DNA of 23,040 bases from JAHEJA01 sp965657215 (lineage in GTDB: Bacteria; Pseudomonadota; Alphaproteobacteria; Rhodobacterales; Rhodobacteraceae), in contig CBFHNR010000030.1 in NCBI GenBank assembly GCA_965657215.1, positions 1-23,040 of the forward strand, given 5' to 3'. The notes beneath the pieces are model-generated. The model had not been told where the DNA came from. It saw only the letters and a program-made list of their open reading frames with translations, and did no database searches. Of the stretch, positions 15,874-23,040 are shown in pieces (position 1 is the stretch's first letter; every line of letters starts with the position of its first letter). A program made the translations under genes and the position numbers.

Positions 15874-17019
15874 TTAAGCTTGTGCTTGGATTTCTTGGTC
15901 GAAAGCCCATTCGAGCCATGGAAGCATCGCCGCGATATCAGCGGTTTCCACAGTTCCACCGCACCAAATCCGTAAGCCAGCAGGTGCATCGCGGTAGGCG
16001 CCAATATCGTAAGCTACGTTTTCCGCTTCTAACCGTTTAGCAACGGCTTTTGCAAAAGTCGCGCCGTCTGAAATCCGGTCATCCGTGAATTTGAGGCACA
16101 CTGAGGTGTTTGAACGGGTAGCCTCGTCCTTTGCCAAATTGGCGATCCAGTCACGAGAGGCGCAGAAATCCCAAATTGTTTTGGCGTTGTTTGTTGCGCG
16201 TTGGATTAATCCTTGAAGGCCACCTACCGAGCGCGCCCAATCGAGGGCAACTAAGTAATCTTCGACGGCGAGCATTGAGGGCGTGTTAATCGTTTCGCCA
16301 ACAAAGATGCCGTCGATCAATTTGCCGCCTTTGGTCATGCGGAAGATTTTAGGAAGCGGCCAAGCGGGTGTATAGGATTCGAGCCGCTCAACGGCGCGTG
16401 GTGACAAAACGATCACGCCATGAGCCGCTTCGCCGCCGAGCACTTTTTGCCAGCTAAATGTCGTGACGTCCAATTTGTCCCATGGCAACTCCATGGCAAA
16501 TGCGGCTGATGTGGCGTCGCAAATTGTCAAACCTTGGCGGGTGTCGGGAATGACATCTCCAGACGCCATACGGACCCCTGACGTTGTCCCGTTCCACGTA
16601 AACACAACATCGGTGTCATAATCAATTGCGGCCATATCAACGATATCGCCATACTCGGCTGTCTTTACGTCTGCATCAATTTTCAGCTGTTTGACGACGT
16701 CTGTGACCCAGCCTGCCCCAAAGCTTTCCCATGCAACCATGGTCGCTTTGCGCGCGCCCAAGAGTGACCACATCGCCATTTCAACGGCGCCTGTGTCGGA
16801 GGCTGGAACGATACCAATGCGGTAATCTGCTGGAATGCCAAGGATCTCTCTTGTGCCTTCGATAGCCGCTTTGAGTTTGGCTTTGCCAACGCTCGCACGG
16901 TGTGAGCGACCCAGAGGGGCGTCTGACAATTTGTCTAAGGAAAACGTGGGGTGTTTGGCGCAAGGGCCAGACGAAAATTGTGCGTTCACTGGACGCACAG
17001 TCGGTGTATTAATAGCCAT
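15874..17019 (-). CDS. serC: Phosphoserine aminotransferase
   Basis: A 381-residue PLP-dependent class V aminotransferase that converts 3-phosphohydroxypyruvate and glutamate to phosphoserine, the second step of serine synthesis. The N-terminal segment NAQFSSGPCAKHPTFSLD and the GRSHRASVGKAKL region are typical of the alphaproteobacterial/archaeal-like SerC subgroup. The phosphate and cofactor region follows at VPASDTGAVEMAMW. The PLP lysine is in TFSWQKVLGGE (~200). The C-terminus carries LRIWCGGTVETADI, the substrate-binding RIW-GGTVE pattern. ATG at 17019 has an AAAGGG site. It is first of a serC-serA pair and divergent from serB, so all three serine enzymes are clustered. Confidence 0.96.
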   Translation of the reverse strand: MAINTPTVRPVNAQFSSGPCAKHPTFSLDKLSDAPLGRSHRASVGKAKLKAAIEGTREILGIPADYRIGIVPASDTGAVEMAMWSLLGARKATMVAWESFGAGWVTDVVKQLKIDADVKTAEYGDIVDMAAIDYDTDVVFTWNGTTSGVRMASGDVIPDTRQGLTICDATSAAFAMELPWDKLDVTTFSWQKVLGGEAAHGVIVLSPRAVERLESYTPAWPLPKIFRMTKGGKLIDGIFVGETINTPSMLAVEDYLVALDWARSVGGLQGLIQRATNNAKTIWDFCASRDWIANLAKDEATRSNTSVCLKFTDDRISDGATFAKAVAKRLEAENVAYDIGAYRDAPAGLRIWCGGTVETADIAAMLPWLEWAFDQEIQAQA

Positions 17020-17124
17020 GTAGCTACCCTTTCAGATAAGCGCCTCTCGTTGGGGAGAGGTGTCCCACGGATGGAGATAGTCGGAGGGCAGGGCTTTCAC
17101 AATGGTCAAATTGACGCTATAGCG
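17020..17124 (-). promoter_or_regulatory. serC 5' leader, candidate structured RNA
   Basis: Ahead of serC on the minus strand a 6-bp hairpin, CCTCTC (17060-17055) with GAGAGG (17048-17043), stands about ten bases before the AAAGGG ribosome site (17032-17027). A perfect palindrome CGCTATAGCG (17115-17124) lies further upstream. The position matches the published serC RNA motif (Rfam family serC), described upstream of serC-serA operons in alphaproteobacteria. I recognise the location and hairpin, but I cannot run a covariance search to confirm membership. The same stretch is also open as a 22-codon frame. Confidence 0.5.
17032..17100 (-). CDS. Possible 22-codon upstream reading frame in the serC leader
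   Basis: A GTG-initiated frame encodes 22 residues that include ALPSDYLHPWDTSPQRE. It ends at TGA (17034-17032), which abuts the serC ribosome site, 12 bases before the serC start. The hairpin of the leader lies inside it. It has no clear ribosome site of its own. The composition looks protein-like and the placement suggests translational coupling or a leader peptide, but it may be incidental to a structured RNA. This is low-confidence and listed because the two explanations make different predictions. Confidence 0.25.
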   Translation of the reverse strand: MKALPSDYLHPWDTSPQREALI

Positions 17125-17139
17125 CCACCTGACAATTAT
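17111..17139 (+). promoter_or_regulatory. Candidate promoter for serB
   Basis: TTGACG (17111-17116) and AATTAT (17134-17139) are separated by 17 bases, about 37 bases ahead of the serB start. The palindrome CGCTATAGCG overlaps the -35 and spacer, so a factor binding there could affect both serB and the divergent serC. Confidence 0.45.
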
Positions 17140-17176
17140 TTTGCGACATCTATGACGCCAATCGGAAACTTTGCTT

Positions 17177-18049
17177 ATGTATACTGTGACACTCCTTGCT
17201 TCGCCCATGACCAAAAATCTGGACCCCTCTTTGGTGGAGTCTTTGAGAAATGCGTGGGGTGGTGGAGATGCTGTTTGGTTGGCTCAAGGTGAGGCAGCGG
17301 AGTTTTCAGTCGAATCTCTGCCGACCAACAAGTGGGATGTTTGGGACGATCTTCAACAGATGGCGATTGATCTTGTTGTGCAAGAAACGGCCAATCGTCG
17401 CAAAAAAATGCTGTTGGCTGATATGGATTCGACCATGATTCAACAGGAATGCATTGATGAGCTCGCAGACGTCGCTGGCGTCGGCGATTATGTCAAAGAC
17501 ATCACAGCGCGCGCAATGAACGGTGAGTTGGATTTTGACGATGCGTTACGCGAGCGGGTTGCCTTGTTAAAGGGGTTGCCTGTGTCGATCATCGAACAAG
17601 TTATGTCAGAGCGCATAACGTTTATGCCCGGTGGAGATGTCTTGCTATCCACGATGAAGGCTAACGGGGGCTATGCGGCGCTTGTTTCGGGGGGATTTAC
17701 GGCCTTTACGCAGAAAGTGGCGGCGCACTTTGGGTTTGATGAAAACCACGCGAATACGCTTGAGGTTGAAGGGGAGCACTTGTCTGGCACGGTTGGGACG
17801 CCGATATTGGGCAAACAGGCCAAAGTTGACGCTCTCGAGAGGATTACAGCTAAGCTAGGAATTACCGAGCAAGAGGTGATAGCAGTTGGTGATGGCGCGA
17901 ATGATTTAGGCATGTTGGGACGCGCGGGAATAGGCGTGGCGCTTCATGCCAAGCCCTCTGTTGCGGCACAGTGCACAGTGCGTATCAACCATTCTGATCT
18001 ACGTGGTTTGCTCTATATCCAAGGCTACAGCCAAGACGATTTTGCCTAG
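17177..18049 (+). CDS. serB: Phosphoserine phosphatase
   Basis: A 290-residue HAD-family phosphatase that releases serine from phosphoserine, the last step of the pathway. The nucleophile motif I is LLADMDSTMIQQECIDELAD (DMDST, ~78-82). Motif II is the Ser of ALVSGGFTAFTQKVA, and motif III and IV residues are in the VGDGANDLGMLGRAGIGVAL stretch (GDGAND). The residues before the HAD core (~1-70) are a shortened N-terminal domain, as in several bacterial SerB proteins. The frame allows TTG at 17171, but ATG at 17177 gives the natural MYTVTLLAS start. It is divergent from serC, and its TAG stop overlaps the stop of the opposing DUF808 gene at a shared CTAG. Confidence 0.94.
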   Translation: MYTVTLLASPMTKNLDPSLVESLRNAWGGGDAVWLAQGEAAEFSVESLPTNKWDVWDDLQQMAIDLVVQETANRRKKMLLADMDSTMIQQECIDELADVAGVGDYVKDITARAMNGELDFDDALRERVALLKGLPVSIIEQVMSERITFMPGGDVLLSTMKANGGYAALVSGGFTAFTQKVAAHFGFDENHANTLEVEGEHLSGTVGTPILGKQAKVDALERITAKLGITEQEVIAVGDGANDLGMLGRAGIGVALHAKPSVAAQCTVRINHSDLRGLLYIQGYSQDDFA

Positions 18050-18963
18050 TGTGATTTGTGAAACGGGCTAACGGCGACGACGACAATCGCCCCTGCAATA
18101 AGTCCGACGATGCCCGCAAATGTTGCCCCAGCGGCCCATTCAAAGAGTCCTGTCAAAGGATAGCTGCCATGAACGGCATGCTGAACTGCGTGAAGCCATT
18201 CTTCGGGGAGGTGCCAGTTGTAATATTCTGCGGCATGGATCAAAATTCCCCCTCCAACCCAAAGCATTGCTAAAGTCCCAACAAAGGCAAGCGCGGCTAG
18301 GAAAGATGGCATCGTTTTAACAATCATTCGCCCAAAATTCGCACGTGGGCCTTCTATGTATTTGGTGACGAGGTGAAGCCCATAATCGTCCGCTTTTACA
18401 ATAAGGGCCACGGCCCCGTAGACGAGAAATGTGATGAAAAAGGCCACGACCAACAATGTGGCCGCCCGTGTTCCAAAACTCTGTTCTTCGACGGTTGAGA
18501 GGGCGAGAACCATGATTTCGGCCGACAATATGAAATCAGTTCGAATAGCGCCTGCGATTGTTTGATCTTCGGTCTTTAAGGGCGCGTCTTCCTTGGTCTC
18601 TTTGTTATGAAAAAACCATTCGAGCACTTTTTCAGCGCCTTCAAAGCAAAGGTACAAGCCACCCAAAATCAATAGAGGTGTGATTGCCCATGATGCAAAT
18701 TGTGACAGGATAAGAGCCGCGGGAAGGATGAAAAATAGCTTATTCTTGATGGATCCAGTAGCAATCCGCTTGATAATTGGCAGTTCGCGTTCCGCGGGAA
18801 ATCCAACCACATATTTGGGTGTCACGGCGGCATCATCGACCACAACTCCGATAGATTTTGAGCTTGCTTTTGCAGCTGCTGCAACAACATCATCAACTGA
18901 TGCAGCCGCCGTTTTTGCGATTGCTGCAACATCATCCAACAGAGCAAATAAACCCGAACTCAT
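18046..18963 (-). CDS. DUF808 family inner-membrane protein
   Basis: A 305-residue protein beginning MSSGLFALLDDVAAIAKTAA. The pattern SVDDVVAAAAKASSKSIGVV and VDDAAVTPKYVVGFPAEREL is the conserved N-terminus of the DUF808 (YedI-like) family. About six hydrophobic segments follow, for instance KLFFILPAALILSQFASWAI and TLLVVAFFITFLVYGAVALI. It ends GLIAGAIVVVAVSPFHKSH. The function of this family is unknown. The open frame continues upstream to 19065, but ATG at 18963 has GGGGAAG in front and matches the family start. It is divergent from msrB across 109 bases and tail-to-tail with serB, overlapping by the four bases CTAG. Confidence 0.88.
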   Translation of the reverse strand: MSSGLFALLDDVAAIAKTAAASVDDVVAAAAKASSKSIGVVVDDAAVTPKYVVGFPAERELPIIKRIATGSIKNKLFFILPAALILSQFASWAITPLLILGGLYLCFEGAEKVLEWFFHNKETKEDAPLKTEDQTIAGAIRTDFILSAEIMVLALSTVEEQSFGTRAATLLVVAFFITFLVYGAVALIVKADDYGLHLVTKYIEGPRANFGRMIVKTMPSFLAALAFVGTLAMLWVGGGILIHAAEYYNWHLPEEWLHAVQHAVHGSYPLTGLFEWAAGATFAGIVGLIAGAIVVVAVSPFHKSH

Positions 18964-19072
18964 ACCGCTTCCCCTTTTCTTTCCCTGATTTACGAATACA
19001 TCTACACTCAAGAGAATGGTATGAAAAGGGTGTCCGCTCCGACGGCTACCCAAAGAAAAAGGCATATCTCAT

Positions 19073-19522
19073 ATGACTGCATATAGAAAAGACCCAGACG
19101 TCATCGCGAGTTTGGACGAAGTTCAATATTGGGTGACCCAAGAAAGCGGCACTGAACGGCCCGGAACGGGGGCTTATTTGTCGAATAAAGAGCCGGGCAT
19201 CTATGTTGATATCGTCTCAGGAGAGCCGCTATTCGCGTCATCGGATAAATATGACTCAGGCTGTGGCTGGCCGAGCTTTACCAAGCCAATCGAAGCCGCC
19301 CATGTTCAAGAGCTTCGAGATACGACCCACGGAATGATCCGTGTCGAAGTGCGCTCGACCCATGGGGATAGCCATCTCGGTCATGTGTTTCCAGATGGGC
19401 CGCAAGACAGAGGCGGATTGAGGTATTGCATTAATTCAGCGTCCTTGCGGTTTATTCATCGCGATGACATGGAGGACCATGGGTACGGCGCATATGTGGA
19501 TCAAGTGGAGGATGTGACATGA
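19073..19522 (+). CDS. msrB: Peptide methionine-R-sulfoxide reductase MsrB (zinc-free form)
   Basis: A 149-residue enzyme that reduces the R-epimer of methionine sulfoxide in proteins. The core motifs are present: YDSGCGWPSF (Cys64, the likely recycling cysteine), HGDSHLGHVFPDGP (~97-110) and RYCINSASLRF with catalytic Cys119. These two cysteines are the only ones; the two CxxC zinc-binding pairs of E. coli MsrB are replaced (VDIVSGE and RSTHGDS), so this is the metal-free subtype. The start is ATG at 19073, with AAAAAGG upstream. Its stop overlaps the msrA start in an ATGA junction, so both sulfoxide epimers are repaired by one translationally coupled pair. Confidence 0.96.
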   Translation: MTAYRKDPDVIASLDEVQYWVTQESGTERPGTGAYLSNKEPGIYVDIVSGEPLFASSDKYDSGCGWPSFTKPIEAAHVQELRDTTHGMIRVEVRSTHGDSHLGHVFPDGPQDRGGLRYCINSASLRFIHRDDMEDHGYGAYVDQVEDVT

Positions 19523-20028
19523 CTGAGACAGCGATATTAGCAGGGGGATGTTTTTGGGGCATGCAGGACCTTATTCGCAGGATCCCAGGTGTTGTAAAAA
19601 CCCGTGTTGGATATACAGGTGGGCATACGCAAAACCCTACCTATCCAGACGTCTGTACGAAAACCACAGGCCACGCTGAAGCCATTGAAATTGTGTTTGA
19701 CCCGAACAAAGTTAGCTATCGCAGATTGCTAGAATTCTTTTTTCAAATCCATGACCCCACAACAGTTGATCGCCAAGGGAATGACATTGGGGATAGTTAT
19801 CGCTCGGAGATATATTACACATCTCCGTCCCAAAAAGAGGTGGCTGAGCAGACGATCCAAGATGTGGATACAAGTGGAATTTGGCCTGGAAAAGTTGTGA
19901 CCAAAGTGACCAAGGCGGATGTGTTTTGGGAAGCAGAGGCAAATCATCAGGATTACTTGGAACGCATTCCAAATGGCTATACCTGTCATTTTCCGCGTCC
20001 AGATTGGGTGTTGCCAAGTCAGGCATAA
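19519..20028 (+). CDS. msrA: Peptide methionine-S-sulfoxide reductase MsrA
   Basis: A 169-residue enzyme that reduces the S-epimer of methionine sulfoxide. The catalytic motif GGCFWGMQ is at residues 9-16 (Cys11). VGYTGGHTQNPTYPDVC and TGHAEAIEIVFDP follow, the standard MsrA core, then FFFQIHDPTTVDRQGNDIG and GDSYRSEIYY. Further cysteines are Cys46 and Cys156 (in YTCHFPRPDW); the latter may act in recycling. Length is typical of the short MsrA class with no signal peptide, so it is cytoplasmic. The start overlaps the msrB stop by ATGA. Confidence 0.97.
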   Translation: MTETAILAGGCFWGMQDLIRRIPGVVKTRVGYTGGHTQNPTYPDVCTKTTGHAEAIEIVFDPNKVSYRRLLEFFFQIHDPTTVDRQGNDIGDSYRSEIYYTSPSQKEVAEQTIQDVDTSGIWPGKVVTKVTKADVFWEAEANHQDYLERIPNGYTCHFPRPDWVLPSQA

Positions 20029-20070
20029 TGGCGCATCTCTGTCTTATTGTGATTTCCATTAGGACAATAA

Positions 20071-20330
20071 ATGCAGCCTCTTAAGGGCATATTTTTCAAA
20101 CTTGGTGCCGTATTTTTGTTCGTCACTATGTTTTCGATGATCAAAGTGACCTCTGATCATGTTCCCGCTGGCCAAGCTGTGTTCTTTCGCTCAGCCTTTG
20201 CTATTCCAGTTATTCTGGTGTGGCTCACAGTCCAAGGCGAGCTTCGCAATGGGTTCAAGGTTGTCTCACCTTTGGGTCATTTTTGGCGCGGTGTGATTGG
20301 AACCACGGCAATGGCATTGAACTTTGCGGC
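20071..20330 (+). CDS. EamA/DMT-family transporter, N-terminal part (cut by assembly gap)
   Basis: The first 86 complete codons are visible before the run of N. They begin MQPLKGIFFKLGAVFLFVTM and continue with a second hydrophobic segment after GQAVFFRSAFAIPVILVW. The pattern KL-AVFLF--M---KV---H-P-GQ-VFFRS-FA and later GVIGTTAMALNFA is typical of the drug/metabolite transporter (EamA) superfamily. A full protein of this family has about 290-300 residues and ten membrane segments, so roughly 200 residues are missing. ATG at 20071 has TTAGGA upstream. The short protein obtained by translating through the N run is an artefact. The substrate is unknown. Confidence 0.75.
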
Positions 20331-20429
20331 NNNNNNNNNNNNNNNNNNNNNNNNNNNNNNNNNNNNNNNNNNNNNNNNNNNNNNNNNNNNNNNNNNNNNN
20401 NNNNNNNNNNNNNNNNNNNNNNNNNNNNN
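20331..20429. other. Assembly gap (99 N)
   Basis: A run of 99 N joins the middle of an EamA-type gene to the C-terminal end of an oppositely oriented FAD oxidoreductase gene. The missing parts of these two genes alone should exceed 600 bases, so the run length does not represent real distance. Reading frames that cross it are not real. Confidence 0.97.
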
Positions 20430-21614
20430 AAGATCCGCCAGTATCGCACCACTGTAGGTCGCCATGGCCACGCCATTTCCATGATAGCCAAACCCTGTAA
20501 AAACGTTCTTTTGGCCTGGAACAGGTCCGACATAGGGCAATAGGGATGAGGTGAGACAGACCAAGCCAGACCAGTCATAGTCGATATCGACATGTGACCA
20601 CTTGGGAAACATGGTTTTAAAATTGTGACGCATCTGCGCCTGTATTTTCGCGTCTTCTGTCTCAGTCGAAAAAATACCGCCGCGCATCCCGAACAAGAAC
20701 CGACCATCTGGCATCAATCGGAAATAATGAAGCAAATCGCGTGTATCATACGCCATCTGTTGGCTTGTCCAACCTTGATCGCGTTGCTCTTCTGGCGTGA
20801 TCGGGCGGGTGACCATGATCGAGGATTGCACAGGCAAATAGCGGCTTCGCATCCAAGGCACCAATGTTTCGGTGGAATAGCCATTGGTGGCGAGGATTAC
20901 TTTGCTCGCTGTTATCCTGTGACCATTTGCAATGACGCCTTGTTCATCAATGGATGCGGCGGGTGAGTTTGCAAATATCTGAGCACCCAGGCCTTGGGCA
21001 GCGTTGAGTAGACCAAAGGCGTATTTTTGTGGATTAAGAGCAAAACCGATTGGGACTGTATTGGCGCCGAAAAACTGTCCGTTTAGGCCCATTTGTGATA
21101 GCTCATCTTTGCCATGGAACTGTGATGGGACGCCATAGTTGTCTTGGTGAGACGCGCCATACCCTTTTAAGGCTTGCGCATCTTTGGGGCGGTGCGCCAT
21201 GCAGGTTTCGCCTTGGGAATGGCGATCTGGGTCAATGTTCAATTCCTGCAATAATCTTTGGACCAAATCGACGGCCTCAGCTTCGCTTTGGTGGTAGGCC
21301 CGTCTGCCCTGCGGTCCAAAACGACGGTCCAAAACGGCGTCATCCGCCATCGTTCCACCAAGACAGCAAAATCCCCCGTTGCGACCGCTTGCACCAAAGG
21401 CAGGGTACTGGGCGTCAATCAAAATGACATTCGCGCCATCTTTCGCCAGATGATAGGCGGCGGATAGCCCTGTAAATCCTGCCCCAACGATCGCAACGTC
21501 ACAGGAATAGTCTTGATCGATTGAGGGCATTATTGGGCGTGAAACAGTCTGTCCCCAGTAACAATTTTCGATCACATCAGGACCATAGGCCCGATCCTCA
21601 TAGATATAAGTCAT
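20430..21614 (-). CDS. FAD-dependent amine oxidoreductase (PuuB/DAO type), C-terminus missing
   Basis: 395 residues are visible from ATG at 21614. The FAD-binding Rossmann motif is VAIVGAGFTGLSAAYHLAKD (GAGFTG, 44-49), with the acidic end of strand 2 in VILIDAQ and the family motif FGASGRNGG (73-81). Near the end, VGPVPGQKNVFTGFGYHGNG is the C-terminal FAD-contacting region of the D-amino-acid oxidase (DAO) superfamily. The N-terminal YW and GASGRNGG pattern resembles gamma-glutamylputrescine oxidase (PuuB/OrdL). It is translationally coupled (ATGA) to potI, and this supports oxidation of an imported polyamine or its gamma-glutamyl derivative. Roughly 40 C-terminal residues are lost in the gap. 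A related amine or sarcosine-type substrate is possible. Confidence 0.82.
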
Positions 21615-22432
21615 CCTGCAGCGCGATCAGCCGCCTGTTCATCCCGCTGTTGTTGTACGGCGGCCCGTTTCGAGATTAATGAAGCGGTAATAACGCCAAC
21701 AGCCACAACCGAGATCATGATCGTCGACAATGCATTGATTTCAGGGCTGACACCCAAACGCACAGCTGAAAAGATTTTGATCGGAAGGGTGGTCGCAGAG
21801 GGACCAGCGGTGAAGGAGGCGATGACCAAGTCATCCAATGACAACGTAAAGGCCAAGAGCCAGCCTGAAATCACCGCAGGCGCGATGATCGGTAAGGTCA
21901 CCAAGCGAAACGCTTCAAAGGGTGTACAGCCCAGATCAAGCGCCGCCTCCTCGAGCGAGCGGTCAAAAGACATCAAGCGCGATGACACAACCACGGAGAC
22001 ATAACACATGGCAAAGGTAGTATGTGCCAAGACGATTGTGACAATTCCACGATCCAATCCAATACCAATAAACAACAGCAATAATGAGAGGCCAGTGATC
22101 ACTTCTGGCATAACCAAGGGGGCATAGATCATCCCAGAGAATAACGTCCGCCCATGAAAGCGTCCTGCGCGGATCAAAGCATAGGCCGCCATTGTTCCGA
22201 GAACAGTTGCGATGGACGAAGAAATAACCGCAACTTGTAATGTGTTCAGGGCGGCATCAAGGAAAGCTTCATTCTGAAAGAGTTCGCCATACCATTTGGT
22301 TGAAAACCCTGCCCAAACCGTGACCAATTTCGATTTGTTGAATGAATAGATCACCAAAACCAACATTGGCAGGTACAAAAAGGCAAACCCAAGCGTCAAA
22401 GCTGTTGCGTTGAACCAAGAGAAACGTCTCAT
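21611..22432 (-). CDS. potI: Putrescine/spermidine ABC transporter permease PotI
   Basis: A 273-residue binding-protein-dependent transport permease with about six membrane segments, beginning MRRFSWFNATALTLGFAFLY. The EAA loop that contacts the ATPase is EEAALDLGCTPFEAFRLVTL (~180). It is followed by LLAFTLSLDDLVIASFTAGP and SAVRLGVSPEINALSTIMI, a close match to PotI/PotC proteins. The open frame reaches back to 22534, but that part lies within potH; ATG at 22432 overlaps the potH stop by ATGA. The downstream FAD oxidoreductase also starts with an ATGA overlap. The partner ATPase (PotG) and binding protein (PotF) are expected upstream, beyond the right edge. Confidence 0.92.
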   Translation of the reverse strand: MRRFSWFNATALTLGFAFLYLPMLVLVIYSFNKSKLVTVWAGFSTKWYGELFQNEAFLDAALNTLQVAVISSSIATVLGTMAAYALIRAGRFHGRTLFSGMIYAPLVMPEVITGLSLLLLFIGIGLDRGIVTIVLAHTTFAMCYVSVVVSSRLMSFDRSLEEAALDLGCTPFEAFRLVTLPIIAPAVISGWLLAFTLSLDDLVIASFTAGPSATTLPIKIFSAVRLGVSPEINALSTIMISVVAVGVITASLISKRAAVQQQRDEQAADRAAG

Positions 22433-23040
22433 CCTTCTGCCTCCCTCTGGTTTTGCTGATTGCGCTGGAACAGGATGATCGGAATGATCAGGATCAACAA
22501 GAGGATGACTGCCACAGCTGAGGCCACAGGCCAATCGCGATTAGAGAAGAACTCTTCCCATAGAACTTTGCCGATCATAAGCGTTTGGCTGCCGCCCAAA
22601 AGCGATGGAATGACAAATTCACCCAAGGCTGGGATGAATACCAAAAAGCACCCTGCAATGATCCCATTCTTTGATAGGGGAATCGTCACCAACCAAAATG
22701 CCGAGAAGCGTGAGCATCCAAGATCCTCCGCGGCTTCTAGAAGGTTATCGTCGAGTTTGTCCAATGCGGAGTAAATCGGTAGCACAAGGAATGGCAAATA
22801 TGTGTAGACGATGCCGATATACACGGCCGTCGGGGTGTTCATTATCTGAAGCGGTTCAGAGATGATGCGAAGGGACAACAAGAGTTGGTTCAGTAATCCC
22901 TCATTCCCCAAAATACCCATCCAAGAATAGACGCGGATCAAAAAGCTTGTCCAAAAGGGCAATATGACGAGCATCAAGAGTGTCGGGCGCCATTCCTCTG
23001 GCGCGCGCGACATGGAATAAGCCATTGGATAGCCAATGAT
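22429..23040 (-). CDS. potH: Putrescine/spermidine ABC transporter permease PotH (partial)
   Basis: 203 residues are visible; the N-terminus lies outside the right edge. The frame is open at the edge, and the Met at 23025 is internal: residues IIGYP precede it, matching the family G-YP-AY pattern. The conserved ILPFWTSFLIRVYSWMGILG segment is present. The EAA loop is LLEAAEDLGCSRFSAFWLVT, followed by FIPALGEFVIPSLLGGSQT and IGKVLWEEFFSNRDWPVASA, strongly characteristic of PotH. It forms the membrane channel together with PotI. Its stop overlaps the potI start (ATGA), so this is an operon read from right to left. Confidence 0.93.
   Translation of the reverse strand: MIGYPMAYSMSRAPEEWRPTLLMLVILPFWTSFLIRVYSWMGILGNEGLLNQLLLSLRIISEPLQIMNTPTAVYIGIVYTYLPFLVLPIYSALDKLDDNLLEAAEDLGCSRFSAFWLVTIPLSKNGIIAGCFLVFIPALGEFVIPSLLGGSQTLMIGKVLWEEFFSNRDWPVASAVAVILLLILIIPIILFQRNQQNQREAEG

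Noticed and set aside
15780..16004. N-terminal extension of SerA into serC
   Set aside because: The 75 extra residues are the antisense-free shadow of serC and the hairpin spacer; the family start with a ribosome site is at 15779.
20071..20457. 128-residue protein spanning the N run
   Set aside because: It reads through unknown bases into antisense of the oxidoreductase; only the part before the gap is real coding sequence.
22433..22534. N-terminal extension of PotI
   Set aside because: It lies wholly within the potH coding region in another frame; ATG at 22432 overlaps the potH stop as expected for the operon.
1..23040. Defence island, prophage, insertion sequence, CRISPR array or tRNA
   Set aside because: Every sizeable coding frame maps to a core metabolic, flagellar, replication, repair or transport family, and no direct-repeat array, terminal inverted repeats or cloverleaf was seen.

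Overview
This window looks like a chromosomal segment of a marine Rhodobacterales (Roseobacter-group) alphaproteobacterium. The evidence is the gene order ubiB-ubiE / mutM-ech-rpsT-dnaA-dnaN-recF-gyrB, an alphaproteobacterial-type SerC, long SerA and large GyrB, a CheL-type rod-binding protein, and a potHI polyamine transporter. Base composition is close to balanced, lower in GC than many members of this order. A run of 99 N at 20331-20429 marks an assembly gap, so this is draft sequence.

Layout. (1) 1-2316: the edge of a flagellar cluster, with the end of flgI (P-ring), a small rod-binding gene on the opposite strand, then fliK (hook-length control) and flgD (hook cap). (2) 2302-4587, minus strand: ubiE then ubiB (ubiquinone biosynthesis), with no base between them. 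(3) 4768-14115, plus strand: mutM, an enoyl-CoA hydratase, rpsT, dnaA, dnaN, recF, a LysE/RhtB exporter and gyrB. This is the replication-initiation neighbourhood, but I see no convincing DnaA-box cluster or oriC. (4) 14184-18049: the complete set of serine biosynthesis enzymes, with serC-serA on the minus strand and serB divergent on the plus strand. The short region between them carries a candidate serC leader RNA and short upstream reading frame. (5) 18046-18963: a DUF808 membrane protein. (6) 19073-20028: overlapping msrB-msrA (methionine sulfoxide repair), followed by an EamA-type exporter cut by the gap. (7) 20430-23040, minus strand: a tightly overlapping potH-potI-FAD amine oxidoreductase operon for polyamine uptake and oxidation, open at both ends.

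No tRNA, rRNA, CRISPR, insertion sequence, prophage or defence system was seen. Most of the window is ordinary core genome. The observations most worth checking are non-coding: the serC leader with its 22-codon frame, the serC-serA intergenic hairpins, the dnaA-dnaN inverted repeat and the structured leader ahead of dnaA. I found no clear case for a new multi-gene system.
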